The notes beneath the pieces were generated by a model. That model was not told where the DNA came from and ran no database searches. It saw only the letters and a list, made by a program, of their open reading frames with translations. A DNA stretch of 64,000 nt from Actinoalloteichus fjordicus (GTDB lineage Bacteria > Actinomycetota > Actinomycetes > Mycobacteriales > Pseudonocardiaceae). Both the position numbers and the translations under genes were made by a program. This document shows positions 8,677-17,555 of the stretch, one piece after another (the first letter of the stretch is position 1; every line of letters begins with the position of its first letter). Location of the stretch: assembly GCF_001941625.1 (NCBI RefSeq), contig NZ_CP016076.1, forward strand, positions 496,001-560,000, read 5' to 3'.

Positions 8677-9468
8677 GAACCCTCCCCGACATCCATATTG
8701 CAATGAGTGACTGAATGTGTGCTCAATGTGACCGACGCCTGGATTCTGTCGGCTTTCCGGTCGCTGCGTCCACTTCTGCCCGGTAAATCACCAGGTAGTC
8801 CATCCATGGCGCCCGCTGCCTACCCACGGTGACGAGAGTTGTTCTCAGCGCCGTCTACGCCTCGGACCGGGGGATCTGCGTGACCCTTCGTCGGTTCGGG
8901 CGGGTGCGGACCGTAGCGGTGAGTCCGCGCGGGGTGGTCGCCGGTCCGGCACCTCGTCCGGCGCGACGCCTGTTCTGGGCACACCTGTCCGAGATGTCCG
9001 GCTGCGGGTCCATCGACGGTTCGCCTCACCTCGGGGCTGTGCGGCGTGGCGGGTGGCGAGCCCGCCCTCGCTGCCGTGCTCTCGGTGCGGGCGAGGCCCC
9101 TCGGCGGCGGACGTGCCCTCGGTGTCTGCGTGCTTCCGCCGCCGCGACCGGGAGACCGGGGCGACGTGACTCCTGCGGCGCCGGTCGAACCTGAGAGCCT
9201 GTCTTTAATCCCCACTTTCCTGTTGCGCGGGGCAGGCGCGGCGATCTGCGGCGTTGTCGTCAGTCAACATCACTTTCGTTATGCCTCCTTCCGCCGCCTG
9301 GCAGCTCCACGCTGATCACCGCTCACGACTCCAGGGGATCACAGACAGACTCTTAGTTGGACTTCCAAGTGTCGGTCGCCCCACAATCAGGGGTGACCCG
9401 GCGGCGAGGCCTGCACCACGAGTGCGAGTCGACGCCGAAGAGCAGACGAGTGGTGGAGGTCGGACGCT
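8677..9468. other. Sigma factor upstream region with MITE copy 3
   Basis: About 790 bases between two divergent genes. It contains MITE copy 3 and must hold the promoters of the sigma factor gene and of the acyl-CoA dehydrogenase gene. An AT-richer patch at about 8692-8730 (CATATTGCAATGAGTGAC) is the best promoter candidate for the sigma gene. No coding frame is convincing. Confidence 0.45.
9195..9352 (-). mobile_element. MITE copy 3
   Basis: Non-coding element of 158 bases, GAGCCTGTCTTTAATCCCC to GGGGATCACAGACAGACTC, flanked by TGA (9192-9194) and TTA (9353-9355). It is the reverse complement of copy 5 over nearly its whole length. The left end is identical to the intact right end of copy 5, so this is a relatively well-preserved copy. 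Confidence 0.88.
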
Positions 9469-10626
9469 GTGAGTGCGCCCGTCGTTGATCATCGATCGCC
9501 CGATCCCGAAGCAGCCGAGCTGATCGCCTTGGTCCGAGAGATCGGCCGCCGCGAACTGGCACCACAGGTGAACGAGGCCGAGGCCGAGCACAGATTCCCC
9601 AGGGACCTGTTCCGGACCCTCGGCAGGGCGGGCCTTCTCGGGCTGCCCTATCCCGAGGACCACGGTGGTGGCGGCCTGCGGCAGGAGCTCTATCTCCAGG
9701 TCGTGGAGGAACTCTCCCGGTACTGGCTGGCCGTCGGCCTCGGGGTCAGCGTGCACACCCTCGCCTGTCACGGACTCGCCTCCTTCGGCACGCCGGAACA
9801 GCAGGCCAGGTGGCTGCCGGAGATGTTGGGTGGCGACCAGCTCGGCGCCTACTGCCTGTCCGAGCCGCATGCGGGCTCCGATGCGGCCGCCCTGCGGACG
9901 CGCGCGGAGGTCCAGCCCGACGGCGGCTACCGGCTCACCGGCACCAAGGCGTGGATCACGCACGGCGGTGTCGCGGACTTCTACCTGGTGCTGGCCCGTA
10001 CCGGCGAGGCCGGACCGAAGGGGATCAGCGCCTTCCTGGTCCGGTCCGACGACGAGGGGATCTCGGCGGCCCCGCCGGAGCGCAAGATGGGCGCCAGGTC
10101 CTCGGTGACGGCCCAGGTGTCCTTCGACGGCGTCCCCCTGTCCGCCGATCGGCTGATCGGCGCGCCGGGCGGGGGCTTCGGCGTGGCGATGTCCGCGCTG
10201 GCCTGCGGCAGGCTCGGCATCGCGGCAGGCGCCGTCGGAGTCGCGCAGGCCGCCCTGGACGTCGCCGTCGCCTATGCCAGAGAGCGCACCGCCTTCGGTC
10301 GCTCGATCGCCGACTTCCAGGGCGTCTCGTTCCTGCTCGCCGACGCGGCGGCGGGCATCGAGGCGGCACGGCAGCTGTACCTCTACGCCGCCCGTCGCAA
10401 GGACGACGGCCTGCCCTTCTCCACCGAGGCCGCGATGGCCAAGCTGATCGCCACCGACACCTGCATGCGGGTCACCACCGACATGGTCCAGGTGCTGGGC
10501 GGCGCAGGCTACGTCGAAGATCACCCGGTCGAGCGCTACATGCGGGAGGCCAAGATGCTCCAGATCGTGGAGGGCACGAACCAGATCCAGCGACTGGTGA
10601 TCGGCCGCGAACTGGTACAAGGATGA
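9469..10626 (+). CDS. Acyl-CoA dehydrogenase
   Basis: FAD-dependent alpha,beta-dehydrogenation of acyl-CoA; 385 residues with the full three-domain layout. Features are the N-terminal helical domain, CLSEPHAGSDAAA and TGTKAWITHG in the middle FAD-binding beta domain, and the C-terminal helices. The likely catalytic base is Glu368 in IVEGTNQIQR, the position used by short- and medium-chain enzymes. GTG 9469 has TGGAGG at 9453-9458. The next gene starts one base after its stop, so the two are co-transcribed. Chain-length preference cannot be read from the sequence. Confidence 0.94.
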   Translation: MSAPVVDHRSPDPEAAELIALVREIGRRELAPQVNEAEAEHRFPRDLFRTLGRAGLLGLPYPEDHGGGGLRQELYLQVVEELSRYWLAVGLGVSVHTLACHGLASFGTPEQQARWLPEMLGGDQLGAYCLSEPHAGSDAAALRTRAEVQPDGGYRLTGTKAWITHGGVADFYLVLARTGEAGPKGISAFLVRSDDEGISAAPPERKMGARSSVTAQVSFDGVPLSADRLIGAPGGGFGVAMSALACGRLGIAAGAVGVAQAALDVAVAYARERTAFGRSIADFQGVSFLLADAAAGIEAARQLYLYAARRKDDGLPFSTEAAMAKLIATDTCMRVTTDMVQVLGGAGYVEDHPVERYMREAKMLQIVEGTNQIQRLVIGRELVQG

Positions 10627-10627
10627 G

Positions 10628-10870
10628 ATGTCCGCTCATCGGGTGACCCTGCTGGTCAGAGAGTCCTGTCATTCCTGCGTCGAGGCCGAGGCCGACGTCC
10701 GGCGCATCTGCCACGAGCTCGACGTGCCCTGGTCGGCGGTGGACGTCGACACCGACCTGGAGCTGCGGGGGGAGTACGGCGACCGGGTGCCGGTCATCCT
10801 CATCGACGACGTCGAGCACGGGTACTGGCGCGTCGAGGAACCCCGGTTCCGCGCCGCGCTGGCTCGCTGA
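10628..10870 (+). CDS. Glutaredoxin-like thiol-disulfide protein
   Basis: An 80-residue thioredoxin-fold protein with the redox motif CHSC (Cys14, Cys17) after the first strand VTLLVR and the cis-proline loop VPVILIDD. It belongs to the glutaredoxin-2-like (DUF836) small proteins. The position upstream of rex/hemA corresponds to mycobacterial Rv0508. It probably reduces disulfides of unknown partners; the C-terminus ends soon after the last helix, as usual for the family. Confidence 0.88.
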   Translation: MSAHRVTLLVRESCHSCVEAEADVRRICHELDVPWSAVDVDTDLELRGEYGDRVPVILIDDVEHGYWRVEEPRFRAALAR

Positions 10871-10962
10871 ACACTGGACCGTCGGCACCATCCGCCCGGT
10901 CGGCGCGAGCCGATCGGGCGACTCGAGTGAACCGCCGGGGCCGCTGCGACGAACATTGAGGC

Positions 10963-12609
10963 GTGGACCACGACAGCGATGAGCTTGCGAGCGGACGACC
11001 TGCCGGAGACGACGGCCCTCCCGTAGCCGAGGGCGGGCCGGGCACGGCCACGCCTCGGCGTGGCGAGCCGCTCGGCGCCGGTGTCGCCATGATGATCGCC
11101 CTGGCGGCGGCGGCTGCGGCCCTGGCCTCGGGCCACCTGGTCGCGGGGCTGCTCGATCCCAGCTCCTCGCCGTTCCTCGCCGTGGGCAACACGGCGATCG
11201 ATCTCACACCGGCGCCGGTGAAGGACTTCGCCATCGCGGTGTTCGGCACGGCGGACAAGATCGCGCTGCTGGTCGGCATGGCGCTGGTGATCGCGCTGGC
11301 AGCGGTCGGTGCGGGGCTGGCGTCTCGACGCAGCGCCTTGGTCGGCACGGCCGCGATCGGCCTGTTCGGCCTGCTCGGCACGGCGGCGGTCCTGGTGCGT
11401 CCCGACTTCGGTCCGCTGTCGCTCGCCGCGCCCCTGGTGAGCCTGGCCGTGGGCGTCCTGGCCTTCCGACTGCTGCACTCCCTGGCGGCCTCGGCGGCCG
11501 AGGCAGAGGTGCGGGCGATGCCGGGAGAGCAGTCGGCAGGGCCGGACCGGCGGCGGGTGCTGCTCTCGACCGGTGCCGTGGTCCTCGGCGCCGGTGCGGC
11601 GGGCCTGGGCGGTCAGGTCTTGGCGGGCGGCATCGATCCCGAGGCACAGCGGGCCGAGATCGGCGATCTGGTCCCCGAGACACCTGTGCCCGCGCTGCCT
11701 GCGGGCGCGGACTTCGCCAAGGTGGGCACGCCGACGTTCATCACGCCGAACGAGGACTTCTACCGCATCGACACCGCACTGCGCGTGCCGAGGATCAGGG
11801 TCGAGGACTGGAGCCTGCGGATTCACGGGATGGTGGATCGGGAGCTGACCCTCACCTTCGACGATCTCCGGAGCAGGCCGCTGGTCGAGAAGACGATCAC
11901 CATGGTCTGTGTGTCGAACGAGATCGGCGGGGATCTGATCTCCACCGCGAACTTCATCGGCGTGCCGCTGCGGGACGTCCTCGAGGAGGCAGGCGTCCAG
12001 TCCGGCGCCGAGCAGCTCTTCAGCACCAGCTCCGACGGCTGGACGGCCGGGACCCCGATCGACGTCCTGCTGGAGTCCGACCGGAACGCGTTGCTGGCCA
12101 TCGGGATGAACGGCGAGCCGCTGCCCGCCGAGCACGGATTCCCGGTCCGCATGGTCGTTCCCGGACTCTACGGATTCGTCTCCGCGACCAAATGGCTGGT
12201 CGATGCCGAGGTGACCACCTTCGACCGGCCTGCCTACTGGGAGCAGCGCGGCTGGGCGCGGGAGGCGCCGATCAAGACGCAGTCCCGGATCGACCGGCCG
12301 CGGCCCTTCGACGAGGTGCCGACGGGGCGACTCACGGCGGCGGGCATCGCGTGGGCACAGCACACCGGCATCGACCGGGTCGAGGTCCGACTCGACGGCG
12401 GTGCGTGGCAGGAGGCGCTGCTGTCGACCGAGGTCAACGACCAGACCTGGCGGATGTGGCGCATCGAACTCGACGTGCCGTCGGGCAGCAGGCGGATCGA
12501 ATGTCGTGCGACGGATCGCAACGGCCAGACCCAGCCGGAGGAGCGCGTGAATCCGGTTCCCGACGGCGCCACCGGCTGGCATTCCGTGCTCTTCACGGCG
12601 AACGGCTGA
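10963..12609 (+). CDS. Membrane-anchored molybdopterin-dependent oxidoreductase (sulfite-oxidase fold)
   Basis: A 548-residue protein with four hydrophobic helices between about residues 38 and 175, then an extracytoplasmic catalytic module. The Moco domain starts near residue 255 (TPNEDFYRIDT) and carries the molybdenum-ligand cysteine, Cys316, in TMVCVSNEIGG. The C-terminal Mo-co dimerisation domain runs from about 445 to the end. It belongs to the sulfite oxidase/YedY-like family with a fused membrane anchor. Substrate unknown. A fasciclin lipoprotein follows 383 bases downstream, a pairing also met elsewhere in actinobacteria. GTG 10963 has no strong ribosome site, so the start is moderately certain. 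Confidence 0.87.
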   Translation: MDHDSDELASGRPAGDDGPPVAEGGPGTATPRRGEPLGAGVAMMIALAAAAAALASGHLVAGLLDPSSSPFLAVGNTAIDLTPAPVKDFAIAVFGTADKIALLVGMALVIALAAVGAGLASRRSALVGTAAIGLFGLLGTAAVLVRPDFGPLSLAAPLVSLAVGVLAFRLLHSLAASAAEAEVRAMPGEQSAGPDRRRVLLSTGAVVLGAGAAGLGGQVLAGGIDPEAQRAEIGDLVPETPVPALPAGADFAKVGTPTFITPNEDFYRIDTALRVPRIRVEDWSLRIHGMVDRELTLTFDDLRSRPLVEKTITMVCVSNEIGGDLISTANFIGVPLRDVLEEAGVQSGAEQLFSTSSDGWTAGTPIDVLLESDRNALLAIGMNGEPLPAEHGFPVRMVVPGLYGFVSATKWLVDAEVTTFDRPAYWEQRGWAREAPIKTQSRIDRPRPFDEVPTGRLTAAGIAWAQHTGIDRVEVRLDGGAWQEALLSTEVNDQTWRMWRIELDVPSGSRRIECRATDRNGQTQPEERVNPVPDGATGWHSVLFTANG

Positions 12610-12992
12610 CGAACCGTCCCGACCGACCCTTTCGGGTGTTCTCGACGCATCGAGTGTGGTGACGGGGCGCCGAATTCGACCGGGTTCGACGCCGCCCGCC
12701 GAAGGTTCTTCGACGAATTCGGCCGCCGATGTCGGATGACCCCGCCGACTACCGCGTTCGGTTCTGACCCCGACGCAGTTCGTCCGGCGGCACGAGTCCG
12801 AGATTCCGCGACGGCGGCGGTTTCTCCCGCGCCGTTCGTCGCATGGGCGATCCTTTCGGCTGTCCGGCGGCCGAGATTCGTCGCGGAAATTCCCGCGACT
12901 GGGCGAACCGAATCGGCGAGGGCGCCGAACACCACTTCAGACAGGCTCGGAGAAGCCGACGCAAGAAGACATCTCGCAAGGAGTGATCCGCA
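12610..12992. other. Spacer with inverted repeats before fasciclin gene
   Basis: No gene. Two symmetrical elements are visible. GCCGAATTCGAC (12670) and GACGAATTCGGC (12711) form a near-perfect 12-bp inverted pair about 30 bases apart, possibly a terminator. A 7-bp hairpin, GTCGCGG/CCGCGAC, sits at 12880-12899, 93 bases before the next start codon. Confidence 0.5.
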
Positions 12993-13682
12993 GTGCGTAA
13001 GACCAGGCAGAACGTGATCGTCGGCGTGTTGGCCGCTCTGGCTCTCACGGTGACGGCATGCAGCAGCGGTGAGGACGGGGCCGACGACAGCGGAATGGCG
13101 GGCGCCGCCACCGCCGAGGAGACCACCGAGCAGACCGACTCCTCCGACGACATGGGCTCGGACATGGAGCCTGCCGCCGGCGCGGGCGTCACCACCCCCG
13201 AAGACACCTTCGGCCCGGCGTGCGCGGACCTTCCGCAGGGTGACGAGCCCGGCTCGCTCGACTCGATGGGGCCGCAGCCGGTGGCCGACGCGGCGAGCAC
13301 CAACCCGGTGCTGACCCAGCTCGTCGCCGCCGTGGGCGCGGTTCCCGGCCTGGCCGACAACCTCAACGGTGCCGACGCCCTGACCGTGTTCGCCCCGGCC
13401 GACTCGGCCTTCGACGCCCTGGGCGAGGACGCCTTCAACGAGCTGGCGGCCGACCCCGACGCGCTGAGCGAGATCCTCAGCTACCACGTCGTCGGTGAGC
13501 GTCTCGACGCCGAGGGCGTCGCCGAGGCGGGCACCCTCCCGACGCTGCAGGGCGGCGAGTTGACCATTGAGGGCGAGGGCGAGTCGATGACCGTCAACGG
13601 TGCGGCGATCGCCTGCGGCAACATCCCGACTGCGAATGCCACCGTGTTCGTCATCGACACGGTCCTCACGCCCCAGAGCTGA
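12993..13682 (+). CDS. Fasciclin-domain lipoprotein (MPT70/MPT83-like)
   Basis: A 229-residue exported lipoprotein. The signal peptide ends in the lipobox LTVTAC (Cys about residue 24), followed by an acidic Ser/Thr-rich linker to about residue 95. A single fasciclin (FAS1) domain then carries the motifs LTVFAPADSAFDAL, ILSYHVV and VFVIDTVL. FAS1 domains mediate adhesion or protein contacts; the mycobacterial MPT83 is the closest known analogue in architecture. AAGGAG at 12979-12984 sets the GTG start at 12993. A perfect hairpin terminator follows. Confidence 0.92.
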   Translation: MRKTRQNVIVGVLAALALTVTACSSGEDGADDSGMAGAATAEETTEQTDSSDDMGSDMEPAAGAGVTTPEDTFGPACADLPQGDEPGSLDSMGPQPVADAASTNPVLTQLVAAVGAVPGLADNLNGADALTVFAPADSAFDALGEDAFNELAADPDALSEILSYHVVGERLDAEGVAEAGTLPTLQGGELTIEGEGESMTVNGAAIACGNIPTANATVFVIDTVLTPQS

Positions 13683-13834
13683 TCTCGCGGCCGAACCCGT
13701 GCGCATGGCCCGGCCGGCCGAAGGGCTTCTGACCTGCGCATGAGTCGCCCGGCCCTGCGGATCTCCCGCTGATTCGCACCGTGCGCTGTCCAGCGGTCGC
13801 GGGGGGCGGACCGTCGGATCGGATTCCGCCTTCA

Positions 13835-13873
13835 CGCCGCGTCACCGATGAGTCGATCATCGGTGACGCGGCG
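13835..13873 (+). terminator. Strong hairpin terminator after fasciclin gene
   Basis: Perfect 17-bp inverted repeat from CGCCGCGTCACCGATGA to TCATCGGTGACGCGGCG with a 5-nt loop. It insulates the rex promoter that follows within 50 bases. Confidence 0.88.
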
Positions 13874-13917
13874 TTCGGCCGTTCAGCGCAGCGCGCGGCG
13901 CGTTCGCTTCCGCAACT

Positions 13918-13935
13918 TTGTGCATGTCTTCACAA
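13918..13935 (+). promoter_or_regulatory. Rex operator (ROP) of the rex-hem operon
   Basis: TTGTGCATGTCTTCACAA matches the known Rex consensus TTGTGAA-N4-TTCACAA in 13 of 14 defined positions. It lies 100 bases before the rex start. Its first six bases coincide with a plausible -35 element, with TACCGT at 13941-13946 as the -10 after a 17-base spacer. Rex binding would therefore block RNA polymerase. Autoregulation of rex-hemACD by Rex is established in Streptomyces coelicolor. Confidence 0.85.
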
Positions 13936-14034
13936 GCGGTTACCGTGTAGTCGTCACGGCGTCGCGGCGGCTCGCTCGCTCACAAGCGGAACGACTGTCG
14001 CGTGACGCCCGGTGAGCGAGCGAGGAGAGTCAGC

Positions 14035-14838
14035 GTGGCAGCGCAGCGGGATGCGGGTGATGGCTTCACCACGGACACCGCCGCGCCGGGCGTGACCCCC
14101 GTGGAGACCTCGGTGGTCCGAGAGCGGGCCAGGGCGATTCCCGAGGCGGCGGTGGCGCGACTGGCGGTGTATCTGCGGGTCCTCTCAGATCTGTCTCGCG
14201 ACGGAGTGACCAAGATCTCCAGCGAGGAACTCTCCGTGGCGACCGGGGTCAACTCGGCGAAGCTGCGGAAAGACCTCTCGTACATCGGTTCCTACGGAAC
14301 CAGGGGCGTCGGTTACGACGTCGACGTGCTCGTCGGTCAGATCGAGCGCACGCTGGGTCTCACCCGGCAGCACAGTGTCGCCGTGGTCGGCATCGGAAAT
14401 CTGGGCCACGCCCTCGCCAACTACGGCGGATTCCCCGGTCGCGGATTCCCGGTCGCGGCACTGTTCGACGTCGATCCGGACCTGATGGGCGTCCCCGTCG
14501 GGGGGATGCCGGTGCATCACGTTGATGACATCAGACGGGTCTGTGCCGAACTGGAAGTCACCATCGGCGTGATCGCGACGCCCGCTCAGGGGGCGCAGAA
14601 CGTCTGCGACAGTTTGGTTCAGGGCGGCGTGCGGTGCATCCTGAACTTCGCACCCGTCGTTCTTCAAGTCCCGGACTACGTCGAGGTGCGCAAAGTCGAC
14701 CTAGCTGTGGAGTTGCAGATCTTGTCCTTCCATGTGGCCAGGCGGGCGGATCAGGAGCAGGACGCCGCGCTCTCGGCGGCCCACGCCTCGGATCAGGCAG
14801 GCGTCGCGAGCGTCCCCGGCGTGGTGATCCCGCGATGA
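14035..14838 (+). CDS. rex: Redox-sensing transcriptional repressor Rex
   Basis: NADH/NAD-ratio sensor that represses respiratory genes when NAD is abundant and leaves DNA when NADH rises. It has 267 residues. A winged helix domain lies at about 30-100, with [36 protein letters not shown] and the typical [15 protein letters not shown] Rossmann domain follows, with [10 protein letters not shown] near residue 120 and the C-terminal domain-swapping helix. GTG 14035 is chosen for GAGGAG at 14022-14027. Its stop overlaps the hemA start (ATGA), so rex heads the heme operon, as in Streptomyces. Confidence 0.97.
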   Translation: MAAQRDAGDGFTTDTAAPGVTPVETSVVRERARAIPEAAVARLAVYLRVLSDLSRDGVTKISSEELSVATGVNSAKLRKDLSYIGSYGTRGVGYDVDVLVGQIERTLGLTRQHSVAVVGIGNLGHALANYGGFPGRGFPVAALFDVDPDLMGVPVGGMPVHHVDDIRRVCAELEVTIGVIATPAQGAQNVCDSLVQGGVRCILNFAPVVLQVPDYVEVRKVDLAVELQILSFHVARRADQEQDAALSAAHASDQAGVASVPGVVIPR

Positions 14839-16604
14839 GTCTGCTCGCCATCGGGATGTCGCATCGCAGCGCATCCCTGACGCTGCTCGAGCGCGCCGTC
14901 GTCGCCGCCCCGGACACGGAGAAGCTGCTCGACGAGCTGCTGCGCTGCCCCAGCGTCAACGAGGTCCTGCTGCTCTCGACCTGCAACCGCGTCGAGGTCT
15001 ACGCGGTGGTGGAGTCCTTCCACAGCGCCGTCGAAGAGGTCACCGGGGTCATGGCCCGCCATTCCGGCGTGGACGGCACCGAGCTGACCGACGGCATGTA
15101 CGTGCACTATGCCGCCGCCGCCGTGGAACACCTGTTCACCGTCGCCGCGGGCCTGGACTCCATGGTGGTGGGCGAGGAGCAGATCCTGGGCCAGCTGCGC
15201 GGCGCCTACACGACCGCGGAGTCCGCGCGAACCGTCGGCCGAGCCCTGCACGAGGTGTTGCAGCAGGCACTCCGGGTCGGCAAGCGGGCGCACACCGAGA
15301 CCGAGATCGGTGCCGAAGGCGCCTCCGTCGTCTCCGAGGCCCTGTCCGACGCGGCCGCCCTGCTCGGCGCGCTGACCGGGCGGCGGGGCCTGGTGGTCGG
15401 TGCCGGGTCGATGGGCGGGCTGGCCGCCGCGCACCTGCGCAGGGCGGGCATCGCGGAGCTGGTGATCGCGAATCGCACCGCCGACAACGGCGCCCGGCTG
15501 GCCGCCACCACCGTCGAGGCGGGCACGCCCGCTCGCTCGGTGGGGCTCGATCGGCTCTCCGTCGAACTCGCCGAAGCCGACGTGGTGGTGGTCTGCACCG
15601 GATCGCTGGAGACCGTCGTCGACGTCGACACCGTGCGGGCCGCGCTGGCCCGCCGGGCGAACGGCCTGCCGCTGGTCTTCTGCGATCTCGGTCTGCCGCG
15701 AGACGTGGACGCGGGCGTGGCCGAGCTGGAGTCGGTGTCGGTGGTGGACCTCGACACCCTGCGCGACCGGCTGCGCGGACGCGGGGATGCCGACGCCTTC
15801 GCCAAGGTCGGCGCCTTGATCGCCGCCGAGGTCGAGCACTACTTCGCCGCCCAGCGCTCCGCCTCGGTGACGCCTACCGTGACGGCGCTGCGCAGACAGG
15901 CGGCCGAGGTGGTCGACGCGGAACTGCTCAGGCTGGACTCGCGGCTTCCCGACCTGGCCCCCGACGTGCGTGCCGAGCTGAGCCGAACCGTTCGACGCGT
16001 GGTGGACAAGCTGCTGCACACCCCGACGGTGCGGGTGAAGCAGCTGGCGGCAGGCGCGCAGGGCGTGGGCTACGCCGATGCGCTCCGCGAACTCTTCAAC
16101 CTGGATCAGCAGCTGCCGAACGCGGTGAGCGCGGCGAAGACGGGGCACCCTGAGGACGCGCGAACGGCGCGGGACGGGGTGAGTCGGGTGGAGTCGGCTG
16201 ACGTGGGTGGGTCGGACGGCCGAGCCGTCGCAGGGTTGTCGGACGGCCGAGCCGTTGCAGGTCCTCGGGACGGCCGAGCCGCCGCGAATCCGTCAGGCAG
16301 CTCCGCCGCCTCGTCGAGCGTGCTGCCGGAGGTGCGCTCCGTGGCGGATGCGCCCACGACGGCGGTGCTGACCGAGGTCGCGAACGTGCCGACCGCGACG
16401 GTCGCCGGGACGACGCAGACCGGCGTCGTAGGCGGAACGGAAGTGGTTTCGGCGCTCGACTCGACGCCGGACGCGCCCGGGTCCGACGAGGTGACCGAGT
16501 CGTCTCGGGCATCCGCAGCAGACGAACAACGGCGACGTGGCGAGAGCAGCTCGGCGGAGCGGCATCCGCAGGAGCGCCCCGACGTGGATGGTGAGCAGCG
16601 GTGA
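14835..16604 (+). CDS. hemA: Glutamyl-tRNA reductase with long C-terminal extension
   Basis: NADPH-dependent reduction of glutamyl-tRNA to glutamate-1-semialdehyde, first committed step of C5 heme synthesis. The enzyme core spans residues 1 to about 430. It has MSHRSASL near the start, the catalytic Cys50 in STCNRVEVY, the GEEQILGQ signature, the NADPH motif VVGAGSMGG and the C-terminal dimerisation helices. A further 150 or so residues, rich in Ala, Ser, Thr and Glu, look disordered and contain three 9-residue repeats; total length is 589 against about 430-460 normally. It overlaps rex by four bases and hemC by four (GTGA). Confidence 0.96.
   Translation: MSLLAIGMSHRSASLTLLERAVVAAPDTEKLLDELLRCPSVNEVLLLSTCNRVEVYAVVESFHSAVEEVTGVMARHSGVDGTELTDGMYVHYAAAAVEHLFTVAAGLDSMVVGEEQILGQLRGAYTTAESARTVGRALHEVLQQALRVGKRAHTETEIGAEGASVVSEALSDAAALLGALTGRRGLVVGAGSMGGLAAAHLRRAGIAELVIANRTADNGARLAATTVEAGTPARSVGLDRLSVELAEADVVVVCTGSLETVVDVDTVRAALARRANGLPLVFCDLGLPRDVDAGVAELESVSVVDLDTLRDRLRGRGDADAFAKVGALIAAEVEHYFAAQRSASVTPTVTALRRQAAEVVDAELLRLDSRLPDLAPDVRAELSRTVRRVVDKLLHTPTVRVKQLAAGAQGVGYADALRELFNLDQQLPNAVSAAKTGHPEDARTARDGVSRVESADVGGSDGRAVAGLSDGRAVAGPRDGRAAANPSGSSAASSSVLPEVRSVADAPTTAVLTEVANVPTATVAGTTQTGVVGGTEVVSALDSTPDAPGSDEVTESSRASAADEQRRRGESSSAERHPQERPDVDGEQR
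16212..16292 (+). repeat. 27-bp tandem repeat in the hemA tail
   Basis: Three in-frame 27-base units encode [18 protein letters not shown] and RDGRAAANP. They lie in the disordered extension after the reductase core. Confidence 0.85.
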
Positions 16605-17536
16605 ACCGCAGGATTCGCATCGGTACCAGAGGAAGCAGGCTCGCACTCGCGCAGTGCGGCTGGGTCGCAGACCAGCTCACGGCGGCGGGAGCCGACGTCG
16701 AGCTGGTGAAGATCAGCACCCCCGGCGACCGCTCCATGGCGCCGATCGCCGAGATCGGCGTCGGCGTGTTCACCTCTGCCCTGCGCACGGCGCTGCACGA
16801 CGACGAGATCGACGTCGCCGTGCACTCCTTCAAAGACCTGCCCACCGCACCAGACCCCGGCCTCTCCGTGGCTGCGGTGCCGCGACGGGAGGACCCGCGT
16901 GACGCGCTGGTCGCCCGCGACGGCCTGCGCCTCGTCGAGCTGCCGCCGGGGTCGACGGTGGGCACCGGCTCCCCGCGGCGGGCCACCCAGCTGGAGGCCC
17001 TCGGCCTCGGGCTCCAGGTGCGCCCACTGCGCGGCAACGTGGACACCCGACTTCGCAAGGTCGCCGACGGCGAGCTTGACGCGATCGTGGTCGCCCGCGC
17101 CGGGCTGGCCCGTCTGGGCCTGCTCGACGTCATCACCGAATCGCTCGATCCACTGCAGATGTTGTCGGCCCCTGCGCAGGGTGCCCTTGCCGTGGAGTGC
17201 CGCGTCGACGACGTGGACATCGAGCACCTGATCCAGTCCACTCTGGACGACCCGGCCAGTCGTGCCGCGGTGACCGCCGAGCGCGCCCTGCTGGCCGCGC
17301 TGGAGGCCGGTTGCAGCGCGCCCGTCGGTGCACTGGCCGAGGTGGTGGAGGACCTCGACGACGAGGGGCGCGTAGTGCTGCGTCTGTCGTTGCGAGGAAT
17401 CGCGGCGACATCGCAGAACGATGTGCTTCGAGCCTCCGCCATCGCTGAGACGACCGCAGCAGAGCAGCTAGGCCGCGACGTGGCCGCGGAGCTGTTGGAT
17501 CTCGGGGCCGCCGTGCTCAGCGGCCCCGAGCAGTAA
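16601..17536 (+). CDS. hemC: Porphobilinogen deaminase (hydroxymethylbilane synthase)
   Basis: Polymerises four porphobilinogens into hydroxymethylbilane. 311 residues, normal length. Visible landmarks are the N-terminal [12 protein letters not shown], the active-site aspartate region [10 protein letters not shown], the substrate-binding arginines in [10 protein letters not shown] and RGNVDTRL, and the dipyrromethane cofactor attachment Cys238 in [10 protein letters not shown]. It begins with a GTG overlapping the hemA stop, showing translational coupling in the rex-hemACD operon. Confidence 0.97.
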   Translation: MNRRIRIGTRGSRLALAQCGWVADQLTAAGADVELVKISTPGDRSMAPIAEIGVGVFTSALRTALHDDEIDVAVHSFKDLPTAPDPGLSVAAVPRREDPRDALVARDGLRLVELPPGSTVGTGSPRRATQLEALGLGLQVRPLRGNVDTRLRKVADGELDAIVVARAGLARLGLLDVITESLDPLQMLSAPAQGALAVECRVDDVDIEHLIQSTLDDPASRAAVTAERALLAALEAGCSAPVGALAEVVEDLDDEGRVVLRLSLRGIAATSQNDVLRASAIAETTAAEQLGRDVAAELLDLGAAVLSGPEQ

Positions 17537-17555
17537 GGGAGTGGGGAGTGCCCTG

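Noticed and set aside
8829-9194. 121-codon frame between sigma factor and MITE copy 3
   Set aside because: Arg/Cys/Gly-rich, no ribosome site, no recognisable feature.
10669-12582. 637-codon open frame opposite the molybdopterin enzyme
   Set aside because: Shadow of a strongly supported gene; His/Arg/Gly-rich with no domain.
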